From Nocardia suismassiliense (GTDB lineage: Bacteria; Actinomycetota; Actinomycetes; Mycobacteriales; Mycobacteriaceae), in NCBI RefSeq assembly GCF_900269665.1, contig NZ_LT985361.1:1827448-1891447 (forward strand): a stretch of 64,000 bases of DNA, read 5' to 3'. Under the pieces are notes generated by a model. That model searched no databases and was not told the origin of the DNA. It worked only from the letters and a program-made list of their open reading frames with translations. The position numbers were made by a program, and so were the translations under genes. Each line of letters opens with the position of its first letter. The stretch's first letter is position 1. Positions 35,948-44,432 of the stretch are shown here, piece by piece.

Positions 35948-37048
35948 ATGGATCTCATGATCCGTGTGTTGACCGACCGCTGGACCGTGTTCGTACCTAT
36001 CATCGCCGCCCTCGCGCTGGCCGTAACGTGGGGACGAAGTCTCTCCGGAGTGGCGGTGGTCGTGGTGGCCGCCGCGCTGATCGGCGCAGTGCTCGCGGCG
36101 GTCTATCACGCCGAGGTGGTCGCGCACCGGGTCGGCGAGCCGTTCGGGTCGCTGCTGCTCGCGGTGGCGGTGACCGTCATCGAGGTGGCGCTCATCGTCA
36201 CGCTGATGATCTCCGGCGGCGACAAGGCCGCGTCGCTGGCCCGCGATACCGTCTTCGCCGCGGTCATGATCACCTGCAACGGCATCTTCGGGCTGTCCCT
36301 GCTGGTCGGCGCGCTGCGCAGACGGGTGGCGGTGTTCAACGCGGAGGGCACCGGCGCGGCCCTGGCCACGGTCGCGACGCTGGCCACGCTCAGCCTGGTG
36401 CTGCCGACCTTCACCACCAGCCAGGCCGGGCCGGAGTTCTCCGCCGGACAGCTCGCCTTCGCCGCGGTTGCCTCGCTCGCGCTCTACGGGTTGTTCGTCA
36501 TGGTCCAGACGGTGCGGCACCCGGACGACTTCCTGCCCGTCGAGGGCAACGGCGTGGTCACGGATGAGGACGTGCACAGCGAGTCGCCCACCGCCAAGGC
36601 CGCGCTGCTCAGCCTGGTGATGCTGTTCGTCGCGCTGGTCTGCGTGGTCGGGCTGGCGAAGGTGGTGTCGCCGTCGATCGAGTCGGCCGTCGCCGACGCC
36701 GGCCTGCCGCCGTCCGCGGTCGGCGTGGTGATCGCCCTGCTCGTGCTGCTGCCGGAGACCCTCGCCGCGGTGCGGGCCGCGCGCCGCGATCAGGTGCAGA
36801 TCAGCCTCAATCTCGCGCTCGGCTCGGCCATGGCGAGCATCGGCCTGACCATCCCGGCGATCGCCGTGGCCACCATCTGGCTGGACGGGCCGCTGGTGCT
36901 CGGGCTCGGCGCCACGCAGATGGTGCTGCTCGCGCTGACGATCGTGGTCGGTGTGCTCACGGTCGTGCCCGGCCGGGCGACGCTGTTGCAAGGCGGCGTC
37001 CACTTGGCCCTGTTCTCCGCGTTCGTCTTCCTCGCGGTGAGTCCGTAG
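35948..37048 (+). CDS. chaA: Ca2+/H+ antiporter (ChaA-like)
   Basis: A 366-aa calcium/cation:proton antiporter with about 11 membrane helices. The two CaCA alpha-repeat signatures are VTVIEVALIVTLM with MITCNGIFGLSLLVGAL, and LLPETLAAVRAARRDQVQIS with LNLALGSAMASIGLTIP; both contain the acidic residues needed for transport. ATG 35948 was chosen; an upstream start adds only eight residues. A 428-bp gap separates it from the mce operon. Confidence 0.85.
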   Translation: MDLMIRVLTDRWTVFVPIIAALALAVTWGRSLSGVAVVVVAAALIGAVLAAVYHAEVVAHRVGEPFGSLLLAVAVTVIEVALIVTLMISGGDKAASLARDTVFAAVMITCNGIFGLSLLVGALRRRVAVFNAEGTGAALATVATLATLSLVLPTFTTSQAGPEFSAGQLAFAAVASLALYGLFVMVQTVRHPDDFLPVEGNGVVTDEDVHSESPTAKAALLSLVMLFVALVCVVGLAKVVSPSIESAVADAGLPPSAVGVVIALLVLLPETLAAVRAARRDQVQISLNLALGSAMASIGLTIPAIAVATIWLDGPLVLGLGATQMVLLALTIVVGVLTVVPGRATLLQGGVHLALFSAFVFLAVSP

Positions 37049-37429
37049 GCCATGTGATTCGACTCACGCGAAGCGAGTCACGTCAGGCGCTGTGGGCGGT
37101 GTGCTGACTATTGGCCCAGCTCCGGCCCTTTAGTCGGTGCGTGGCCGTCCCGCTTGTCCCATTTGCCGACTACGCCCTTTCGTAATCGGTCCGTGATCTT
37201 GCTGGCAGTTAGCTAAATCACATGACGCACGTCACAGTTATGCGAAAACGTGCTGATAACTCGTACCAGAACGGCCATTTACTTCCATCGTGTGCTGTTG
37301 ACCGGGCAACGAAGCTAGTCACCGGCAAGCGTTGAGGAGGCGATGGTCACACCGTGATCAGCTTTACTGTTACCAGGTGTCACCGATAGCTTCATGGTGG
37401 CAGTGACGCCCATCATGGAGAGAACGACT
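37049..37429. other. Upstream region of the mce operon
   Basis: 381 bp without a recognisable gene. It contains a CRP-like site (37221-37236), a GAGGAGG followed by a minimal ATG-GTC-ACA-CCG-TGA frame (37343-37357) and GTTACCAGGTGTCACC. No convincing -10/-35 pair was recognised. The operon promoter and leader should be here. Confidence 0.6.
37221..37236. promoter_or_regulatory. CRP-like site upstream of mce operon
   Basis: CATGACGCACGTCACA reads TGTGACGTGCGTCATG on the other strand: one perfect TGTGA half and TCA in the other, with the CRP-type 6-bp spacing. It shares its 13-base core, up to strand, with the site at 34137-34152. It lies about 240 bp before the first mce gene. Confidence 0.4.
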
Positions 37430-37480
37430 GTGAAACCTGAGACACACCGGCCCGGCTCGGGCCCCGAGTGGCGTCTATGA
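37430..37480 (+). CDS. Leader ORF overlapping the first mce gene
   Basis: A 16-codon frame (GTG start, product MKPETHRPGSGPEWRL) is preceded by GGAGAG at 7-8 bases. Its TGA overlaps the yrbEA ATG in an ATGA arrangement. The frame can be extended upstream to ATG 37394 (28 aa), which has no ribosome site. It may serve translational coupling or regulation of the operon. Expression is unproven. Confidence 0.35.
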   Translation: MKPETHRPGSGPEWRL

Positions 37481-38313
37481 CCCGGGCGCGCACGAGTGCC
37501 ACCGCCGTCCGCGTCGTCCGCAAGAACTTCTCCGACACTGTCGTTTCGTCGTTGCGGACCTTCGGTCGCGCCGTGGACATCGCACGGGAATCGGTGACCG
37601 GCACGGTCACCGGGATCGCGCGCGGCCAGTTCGAGTGGCGCGAGGCGACCACCCAGGCCTGGCGATTGGTCACCGTCACGGCCATCCCCGCGATTCTGAT
37701 CGCCATCCCGTTCGGCGTCATCGTCTCGATTCAGGTCGGCAATCTCATCCACACGCTGGGCGCGGACTCGCTGCTCGGCGCGACCGGCGGCCTCGGCGTG
37801 ATCAAGCAGGGCGCCCCGCTGGCCACCGGATTCCTGCTCGGCGGTGCCGGCGCCGCCGCCATCGCCGCCGATCTGGGCGCGCGCACGATCCGCGAGGAGA
37901 TCGACGCGCTCAACACCATGGGCATCAGTCCGATTCCGCGCCTGGTGATTCCGCGATTGGTCGCGATGATCCTGGTGGCACCGCTGCTGAACATCCTCAT
38001 CATCTTCGTCGGCATCGTCGCCGGTTACGCGGTCGCGGTGGGCGGTCAGAACGTCACGCCGGGCAGCTACTGGGCCACCTTCGGCTCCTTCACCACCGTC
38101 GCCGATGTCTGGGTCTCGCTGCTCAAGGCGGCCCTGTTCGGCTTCCTGGTGGTGGTGATCGCCTGCCAGCGCGGGCTGGAGGCCAAGGGCGGACCGCGCG
38201 GGGTGGCCGACGCGGTGAACGCGGCCGTGGTGCTGTCGGTGGTGTCGATCGCCGTCGTCAACCTGGGCGTCACGCAGGTGGTCGAGATGTTCCTGCCGAC
38301 GAGGTTGGTCTGA
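37477..38313 (+). CDS. yrbEA: Mce-system permease YrbEA (MlaE family)
   Basis: A 278-aa inner-membrane permease with about five or six helices, one of the two MlaE/YrbE subunits of a Mce lipid importer. Family features are GQFEWREATTQAWRLVTVTA, GGLGVIKQGAPLATGFLLGG and the EExDAL loop in ARTIREEIDALNTMGISP. ATG 37477 overlaps the leader ORF; GTG 37468 is an alternative. It works with YrbEB, an MceG-type ATPase encoded elsewhere, and MceA-F to import lipids or sterols. Confidence 0.92.
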   Translation: MTRARTSATAVRVVRKNFSDTVVSSLRTFGRAVDIARESVTGTVTGIARGQFEWREATTQAWRLVTVTAIPAILIAIPFGVIVSIQVGNLIHTLGADSLLGATGGLGVIKQGAPLATGFLLGGAGAAAIAADLGARTIREEIDALNTMGISPIPRLVIPRLVAMILVAPLLNILIIFVGIVAGYAVAVGGQNVTPGSYWATFGSFTTVADVWVSLLKAALFGFLVVVIACQRGLEAKGGPRGVADAVNAAVVLSVVSIAVVNLGVTQVVEMFLPTRLV

Positions 38314-38314
38314 C

Positions 38315-39181
38315 ATGTCCGCATCGACCTATGTGCCCAAGGGTTTGGGCTGGCTCGCCCGCTTCTATCAGCGCCGCGGCCTGTTGCTCGCGCGGTTCGA
38401 GGCGCTCGGCTTCGTGCTGGCCTTCGTCTGGCAGGTGCTCTCGTCGATCCCGTCGACGATCAAGCACTACCGCGACGAGACGCTGCGCATCATCTCCGAC
38501 ATGACCTGGGGCCGCGGCTCGGTCATCGTCGGCGGCGGCACCGTGCCGATGATGATCGTGCTGGGCCTGGTGATGGGCGCTTCGGTGGCCGTCGAGTCGT
38601 TCACCATGCTGAACATGCTCGGCATGGGCCCGGTCACCGGCATCGTCTCGGCCTACGCGACCACCCGTGAGCTCGCGCCGATCGCCGCCGCCATCGGCTT
38701 CGCCGCGCAGGCGGGCTGCCGCATCACCGCCGAGATCGGCTCCATGCGCATCTCCGAGGAGATCGACGCGCTGGAGGCGATGGGCTTGCGCTCGGTGCCC
38801 TTCGTCGTGACCACCCGGGTGATCGCGGGCGCCATCTCGATCGTGCCGACCTTCCTGATCGGGCTGATCCTGGCGTACCTGTCCTGCCGCGGCCTGATCA
38901 CGTTGGTGCACGGGCAATCCGCGGGCGTGTACGACCACTACTTCTTCCAGTTCGTGGCCGGGTTCGACGTGATCGCCGCGGTGATCAAGGTGGCCATCTT
39001 CGCCACGGTGGTAATCCTCATCCACAGCTACTACGGCTTCTTCGCCACCGGCGGGCCCGAGGGCGTCGGTATCGCCTCCGGCCGCGCGGTGCGCGCCTCC
39101 TCGGTGGCGATCGTGGCCATCGACATGGTGCTCACCATCGTGCTGTGGGGTTTCAACGCGACGATCAGCTTCACGGGGTAA
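38315..39181 (+). CDS. yrbEB: Mce-system permease YrbEB (MlaE family)
   Basis: A 288-aa MlaE-type permease paired with YrbEA. It has the EExDAL loop in GSMRISEEIDALEAMGLRSV and about five membrane helices, ending SVAIVAIDMVLTIVLWGFN. It starts one base after the yrbEA stop, and its own stop TAA overlaps the mceA ATG by one base. The tight packing implies balanced synthesis of the complex. Confidence 0.92.
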   Translation: MSASTYVPKGLGWLARFYQRRGLLLARFEALGFVLAFVWQVLSSIPSTIKHYRDETLRIISDMTWGRGSVIVGGGTVPMMIVLGLVMGASVAVESFTMLNMLGMGPVTGIVSAYATTRELAPIAAAIGFAAQAGCRITAEIGSMRISEEIDALEAMGLRSVPFVVTTRVIAGAISIVPTFLIGLILAYLSCRGLITLVHGQSAGVYDHYFFQFVAGFDVIAAVIKVAIFATVVILIHSYYGFFATGGPEGVGIASGRAVRASSVAIVAIDMVLTIVLWGFNATISFTG

Positions 39182-40212
39182 TGGCGATGCCGAAGTATGG
39201 ATTGCCCGGAGTGGCGGTCGACAAGCAGCGATCCCGGCTCGTCGGCCTGATCGCGGTCGCAGTGATCGTGGCGGTGGTCGCGGTCCTTGCGCTGCAACGC
39301 GAGCTGCGCACCGACGACGGGATGCACATCGCGCTGCACACCGAACAGGTCGGCGACGGCATCCTGGCGGGCACCCCGGTGCGGGTGGACGGCGTGCAGG
39401 TCGGCACGGTCACCGGGGTCGACCCGGCCGAGCGCGGCACCCAGCGCATCGGGTTGCGGCTGGATCGTTCGCAACTGCACGGCATCGACGACAGCATGCG
39501 GGTCGACTACGCGCCCGCGAACCTGTTCGGCATCAGCGAGATCGAGCTGCGCCGCGGCACCGGCGGATCCGCGCTGCGCGACGACAGCGTGCTCGACCTG
39601 ACCGGCGCCAACTCCGCCGCGATCTTCGACGCCACCATGGGCAGCATGCTGCGCAGCCTGTCGGCGTCCGGTGACTCGGTGCTCACCCCGCAGATGGCGA
39701 CGGTGATCAGCCAGGTCTCGCACGACATGAAGGCGTTCACCCCGCTGGCGCAGGCGATCATCCAGACGGCTCAGATCGTCACCGACAACCAGCGGATGCC
39801 GTTCTCCCAGTTGGCCGCCGCGCTGGGTCCCGCGTTCTACGGCGCGGGCAACTTCGCGGGCGCCAACGAGGTGATGGTGGACATGATCCGCAATATCCCT
39901 CGGCTGCAATCGAATCGGGAGTCCTTCGATGCCGGCGTGCGCATGCACACCGACACGTTGCTGCCCGGTATCGCCGACCTCGGCACCGCACTGGGCAACG
40001 ATCTGTCCGGCGTCACCGACATGCTCGCGCCGGTGCTGACGCTGCTCGCGCAGATGGTGCCGCAGCCGCGGCAGTCCGGGGCCGACCTCACCGAGTTGCT
40101 GCGCCGACTGCGCGCGGCCATGCCCGACACCCCGAACGGTCCGGTGCTGAACGCCGAGATCGACCTGAGTGGCATGCCCGTCCTGGCACCGCTATTGGGA
40201 GGTGCCCGATGA
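39181..40212 (+). CDS. mceA: Mce family protein MceA
   Basis: A 343-aa MCE-domain protein: N-terminal membrane anchor (LVGLIAVAVIVAVVAVLAL), MCE domain about residues 45-120 (GDGILAGTPVRVDGVQVGTV, the typical variant of VKGVxVGxV), and a helical tail. ATG 39181 gives TAATG overlap with yrbEB. MCE proteins form hexameric shuttles across the cell envelope. At 343 aa it is shorter than many MceA proteins (above 400), mostly in the C-terminal tail. Confidence 0.9.
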   Translation: MAMPKYGLPGVAVDKQRSRLVGLIAVAVIVAVVAVLALQRELRTDDGMHIALHTEQVGDGILAGTPVRVDGVQVGTVTGVDPAERGTQRIGLRLDRSQLHGIDDSMRVDYAPANLFGISEIELRRGTGGSALRDDSVLDLTGANSAAIFDATMGSMLRSLSASGDSVLTPQMATVISQVSHDMKAFTPLAQAIIQTAQIVTDNQRMPFSQLAAALGPAFYGAGNFAGANEVMVDMIRNIPRLQSNRESFDAGVRMHTDTLLPGIADLGTALGNDLSGVTDMLAPVLTLLAQMVPQPRQSGADLTELLRRLRAAMPDTPNGPVLNAEIDLSGMPVLAPLLGGAR

Positions 40213-41210
40213 AAGTACGTTCCGCCGCTTGGCGGCTCGGCCTGTTCGCGGCGGTGATGATCGGCGTGCTGATCATCGTCTGCACGGCGATCAAGCGCCC
40301 GGTATCGGGGCCGACCGAGGATCACAGCGCCCTGTTCACCGATGCCAACGGCTTGAAGGTCGGCGACGACGTGCGCATGTACGGCGTGCAGGTCGGCAAG
40401 GTGAACGGGATCGAGCTGGACGGCGTGCAGGCGCGAGTTCGCTTGTCGCTCAAGACCGATGCGTCGATCTACGACAACTCGAAGCTGGCCATCCGTTACC
40501 AGAACCTCACCGGCCAGCGCTATATCGACCTGCAGCAGCAGCCGCAGCCGGGTAAGCGCATTCCGGGCGGCGCCACGGTCGGCACCGATCACACCGTGGC
40601 GTCCTTCGACGTGACCAGCATGTTCAACGGCCTGAAGCCGGTGCTGGCCACCATCTCCCCGGAGGAGATCAACCAGTTCAGCGCCAGCATGGTCGCGCTG
40701 ATCGAGGGTGACGGCAACGGTATCGGGCCCGCGCTGGCGGCGATCGACAAACTCGCGGCACACGTCAAAGACCGGCAGGTGGTGATCGACAAGGTGCTGC
40801 AGAATCTGTCCGACCTGCAAGAAACGGCCGGCGGGAAGATCCACTACATGGTGCCGCTACTGGCCAGGCTGGCCGACATCTTCTCCGGCCTGGAATCCAA
40901 CATGGCCGGGCTGGCCCAGTTCGCCGCAGCCGCGCCCTCGGTGCTCGGCCCGCTGGACAACCTGTTCAATGCGCTCGGGCTGCAGAGCCCCGACGATGTG
41001 GACGCGTTGATCCACCAGATCTTCCCGGATCCGCAGCAGGCCCTCGAGATATTCGACAAGCTGCCCGGGCTGCTGGCCGGCTTCGACGCGGCGATCCCCA
41101 AGTCGGCGGTCGCGGGCTGGAAGCCGCAGTGCACCAAGGGCGCGGCGGACGTGCCGCAGGTATTCGGCGTACTGATCGCGGGACAGCAGGTGGCGGTATG
41201 CGCTGGGTGA
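40209..41210 (+). CDS. mceB: Mce family protein MceB
   Basis: A 333-aa MCE protein with an N-terminal anchor (GLFAAVMIGVLIIVCTAI) and an MCE domain containing ANGLKVGDDVRMYGVQVGKV and YQNLTGQRYIDL. A long helical region follows, and the C-terminal part has two cysteines (KPQCTKG and VAVCAG), common in MceB. Its ATG overlaps the mceA stop (ATGA). Confidence 0.92.
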   Translation: MKVRSAAWRLGLFAAVMIGVLIIVCTAIKRPVSGPTEDHSALFTDANGLKVGDDVRMYGVQVGKVNGIELDGVQARVRLSLKTDASIYDNSKLAIRYQNLTGQRYIDLQQQPQPGKRIPGGATVGTDHTVASFDVTSMFNGLKPVLATISPEEINQFSASMVALIEGDGNGIGPALAAIDKLAAHVKDRQVVIDKVLQNLSDLQETAGGKIHYMVPLLARLADIFSGLESNMAGLAQFAAAAPSVLGPLDNLFNALGLQSPDDVDALIHQIFPDPQQALEIFDKLPGLLAGFDAAIPKSAVAGWKPQCTKGAADVPQVFGVLIAGQQVAVCAG

Positions 41211-42232
41211 GAGGCATGTTCGCTGATCGTCGCGTGATCGGCGAGCAGGAGACGAAGCGGCGCGAGATCCGGCTCGGCATCATCGGCGTCGTGCTGGTGG
41301 CCATCGTGGCGGTCGCGGCCGGCGTGCTCTACGTGGTGCCGATCGGTAAGAAGACCTACACCGCCGATCTCGCGGAGGCCCAGTCGGTGAAGGCCGGTGA
41401 CGACATCCGCGTCGCCGGGATCAGTGTCGGCACGGTGAAATCGCTGGAGCTGAAACCGGATCGGGTGGTCATGCGTTTCACCGTGGACTCCGGGTTGTTC
41501 GTCGGCGATCAGTCCACGCTGGATGTGCGCATGCTCACCGTGGTCGGCGGCAACTATGTGGCGCTGTTCCCCTCGGGCACAACACCATTGGGCGACAAGC
41601 ACATTGCGATGGATCGGGTGCGGCTGCCGTACAGCCTGGTGCAGACCTTCCAGGACGCGGCCGAGCCGGTCAGCAAGATCGACGGAGATACCTTGCGGCG
41701 CAACCTCGCCGCGCTCGGCACTTCCGTGGCGGAGGCGCCGGACACGTTGCGCACCACCCTCGACAGCCTCAGCAGCTTTGTCGACGACCTCAATCGCCAG
41801 CACGAGATGATCTCCAAGGCGATCGCCAATGCCGATGAGTACGTGACCATGTACGACGGCGCCAAGGGCTCGCTCGGCCGGTTGGTGCAGGCCACCAACC
41901 GCATGGAAGACCTGGTCCTCGGCAAGCGGGCCGAGCTGCAGGAGGGTCTGCGGCTGCTGAACGCCGTCATCAACAAGGCCGCCGCGATCGCGCCGACCTA
42001 TGCCGAGCTGAAGCCCAAGCTCCAGCCGCTGTTCGACGCCGTGCCCCGGATGTCGGAGCTGCTGAACAAGCTGGATCCGGTCATCGGCTCGGTGCAGGAC
42101 ATGCAGCAGAAGCTGTCGGCGCTGGCCGGGCCCGACGGCGGCGTGACGATCGACCAGTCCGGGCAGACCATCACCGCGCCCGCGGGCGCACTCGCGCGGG
42201 TCTGCGTGCCGTTGCCGGGGAGAGACTGCTGA
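41198..42232 (+). CDS. mceC: Mce family protein MceC
   Basis: A 344-aa MCE protein. ATG 41198 lies inside the end of mceB (13-base overlap). N-terminal anchor LGIIGVVLVAIVAVAAGVLY, MCE domain with AGDDIRVAGISVGTVKSLEL, then an extended helical tail rich in Leu and Asp and ending RVCVPLPGRDC. One subunit of the presumed heterohexamer. Confidence 0.92.
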   Translation: MRWVRGMFADRRVIGEQETKRREIRLGIIGVVLVAIVAVAAGVLYVVPIGKKTYTADLAEAQSVKAGDDIRVAGISVGTVKSLELKPDRVVMRFTVDSGLFVGDQSTLDVRMLTVVGGNYVALFPSGTTPLGDKHIAMDRVRLPYSLVQTFQDAAEPVSKIDGDTLRRNLAALGTSVAEAPDTLRTTLDSLSSFVDDLNRQHEMISKAIANADEYVTMYDGAKGSLGRLVQATNRMEDLVLGKRAELQEGLRLLNAVINKAAAIAPTYAELKPKLQPLFDAVPRMSELLNKLDPVIGSVQDMQQKLSALAGPDGGVTIDQSGQTITAPAGALARVCVPLPGRDC

Positions 42233-43317
42233 TGCTGCACAAGGTGCTCGGCTCGCGGGCGTTCATGTCGGTCTCGGGTGCGCTCGTCGCGGTCGTGCTC
42301 GTCGTCGTGGGGTACTTCATCGCCTTCGATCCGATGAAGAAGACCGAGAGTTACTGCGCGATCATGCCCGACAGCGTCGGGCTGTACGTCGGCAATCAGG
42401 TCACCATGCGCGGCATCCCGGTGGGCACGGTGACTTCGATTGCGCCGCAGGGTAAGTCGGTGAAGGTCGAGTTCGATGTCGAGGCCGACAAGCCGGTCTA
42501 CGCCGACGCGGGCGCCACCACGCTCGCCGACAGCATCGTGGCGGCCCGCCAGCTCGCCGTGGTGTCCTCCGGCCAGAACACCGCGCGCTGGAACGCCGGT
42601 CAGTGCATCACCAAAACGCTGACGCCCAAGAGCATTTCCGAGACATTGAACGCGGTGGCGCAGCTCTCCGCGCAGATCTCGGGACCCGACAACAAGACCC
42701 CCGACGCACTCGCCCAGGGTTTGTCGCAGTTGAACGCGGCGACCGCGGGGACCGGGCCGCAGGTCAACGACATCATCAAGAAGCTGAGCGGGGCGATGGC
42801 CTCGCCCGACGCCGATATCGGCCATCTGGTCGGGGTCTTCGACGCCTTCGCCTCGGTCGGCAAGAAGGTCGAGGAGCACTGGGGCGACATCGAATCGATG
42901 TTCCGCCGGTTGGCGCCGACGCTTAATGCGGCGCGCACCGACCTCCTGGAACCCGGTGCCCAGGTGATCGACGGACTCGGGCAGCTGCTCCCGATCCTCA
43001 ACGACCTCACCACGGCCTTCGGAGACCCGATCATGAAGTCACTCGATGCCACCGTGCCGCTGGTGAAGTTCCTGCGCGCCCGGGTCGGCTCGCTGGCCCA
43101 GATCGTATCGATGATGCCGGTGCTGACCGACGCCTTCCGGTCGTTCGGGCAGTCCGGAATCACCTATGCCCCACCGAAGGTCGCGATTCCGCAGCAGCAG
43201 GCCGATCAGGTCTGTGCGGTGGTGAACGCGATGGCGCCGGGGCGCTGCGACGCTGCGAACGGCATGGCGAAGGTCGATATGGCAGCACTGCTGTTCGGAA
43301 TGGCGGGTGCACGATGA
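42232..43317 (+). CDS. mceD: Mce family protein MceD
   Basis: A 361-aa MCE protein: anchor (SVSGALVAVVLVVVGYFIAF), MCE domain with YVGNQVTMRGIPVGTVTSI, and a helical tail ending in a cysteine-containing VCAVVNAMAPGRCDAANGM. Its ATG overlaps the mceC stop by one base (TGATG) and its stop overlaps the mceE start. The C-terminal MAALLFGMAGAR is typical of MceD. Confidence 0.92.
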   Translation: MLHKVLGSRAFMSVSGALVAVVLVVVGYFIAFDPMKKTESYCAIMPDSVGLYVGNQVTMRGIPVGTVTSIAPQGKSVKVEFDVEADKPVYADAGATTLADSIVAARQLAVVSSGQNTARWNAGQCITKTLTPKSISETLNAVAQLSAQISGPDNKTPDALAQGLSQLNAATAGTGPQVNDIIKKLSGAMASPDADIGHLVGVFDAFASVGKKVEEHWGDIESMFRRLAPTLNAARTDLLEPGAQVIDGLGQLLPILNDLTTAFGDPIMKSLDATVPLVKFLRARVGSLAQIVSMMPVLTDAFRSFGQSGITYAPPKVAIPQQQADQVCAVVNAMAPGRCDAANGMAKVDMAALLFGMAGAR

Positions 43318-44432
43318 ACATCCATCGGGACGAGACCGGACGACTGGTCGTCACGCTTGCTCGTCGGGAAAAGGGCGGCGGCGGTGGTCGTTTCGCCGCC
43401 GGGCTCGCGGTGGTGCTGGCGGGCGCGCTGCCTGCCGCGGGCTGCGCGTTCGATCCGTCCTCGGTGCCGGTGCCCGGCTCCGAGGTCTCCGGCGCCACTT
43501 ACGACGTGCACATCCAGTTCGCCAATGTGCTGAATCTGCCTGCACGGGCGAAGATCATGGCCAACGGCGCCCAGGTCGGCACGGTTTCCGGTGTGTCCGT
43601 GGTGGATTCGGCCAAGGCGGGCGGCCGCGGCGGTTACGTGGTCGTCGACGCCCGAATCTCGAAGTCGGCGCGGTTGCCCGCGGCCACACTGGCCGAACTG
43701 CGGCAGAACACGGTGCTCGGCGACATCCATCTCGCGCTGATCACCCCGTCGAACGGCTTCGACAAGCTGCTGCCCGAGGGCGGCACGATCCCGCTCGCGC
43801 AGACGAAACCGCCGGTGCAACTGGAGGACACGATGGCCGCGCTGGCCACCTTCACCCAGGGCGGCGCGGTGCAGCAGGTGCAGGACACCATCGAGCAGCT
43901 CAACGATGTGCTGCCCGCCGATCCCGCCCGGACCAAGCAGATCGGCAAGACCCTGGCCGACGACGCGGTGGATCTGGGCAACCACCTCGACGACCTCGAC
44001 TCGCTGCTCGACGGGATCGACAACAACACCAACGTGCTGCACGGCATCCGGCCGGTGCTCGCCGACCTGCTCACCCAGGAGTCGGTGGACCAGATGAACG
44101 GCATCGCCCCGTCCATCGTCGGGGTGACCAAGATCTTCAACCAGCTCGGCCCGATCGGCACCTCGCTCACCTGGCTCGGCCCGCTGCTGAACAGCGCCGA
44201 CGGCACCGTGCAGGCCTTCCTGCCGCTGCTGGCCTCGGCCCGGCCGCTGGACCTGAGTCAGCCGTCGAATCTGCAGGCGCTGGTCTCGCTGGTGCGCGAG
44301 AAGATCATTCCCTTTGCCGAGCACGGGCCCAAGGTGAATATCACCGGCGTGAAAACCGATGCGCCGGTGCCGATTCAGGACCAGACGGATCGCATCATCC
44401 AGACCTTACGCATGATCGGAGTCGTCCGATGA
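43314..44432 (+). CDS. mceE: Mce family lipoprotein MceE
   Basis: A 372-aa MCE lipoprotein (LprK-like). A charged N-terminus and hydrophobic h-region end in the lipobox LPAAGC (C44), so it is expected to be lipid-anchored on the outer face of the membrane, as MceE members are. The MCE domain contains PARAKIMANGAQVGTVSGVS. It overlaps mceD and mceF by 4 bases each (ATGA). Confidence 0.93.
   Translation: MNIHRDETGRLVVTLARREKGGGGGRFAAGLAVVLAGALPAAGCAFDPSSVPVPGSEVSGATYDVHIQFANVLNLPARAKIMANGAQVGTVSGVSVVDSAKAGGRGGYVVVDARISKSARLPAATLAELRQNTVLGDIHLALITPSNGFDKLLPEGGTIPLAQTKPPVQLEDTMAALATFTQGGAVQQVQDTIEQLNDVLPADPARTKQIGKTLADDAVDLGNHLDDLDSLLDGIDNNTNVLHGIRPVLADLLTQESVDQMNGIAPSIVGVTKIFNQLGPIGTSLTWLGPLLNSADGTVQAFLPLLASARPLDLSQPSNLQALVSLVREKIIPFAEHGPKVNITGVKTDAPVPIQDQTDRIIQTLRMIGVVR

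Noticed and set aside
37343..37357. A four-codon ATG-GTC-ACA-CCG-TGA frame behind GAGGAGG in the mce upstream region
   Set aside because: Too short to support as a gene; the ribosome-like site may be chance. It is mentioned only in the description of the intergenic region.
43307..44428. Upstream extension of the mceF frame making a 692-aa protein
   Set aside because: It overlaps the whole mceE gene, which has a lipobox and MCE domain. ATG 44429 starts a normal MCE anchor.
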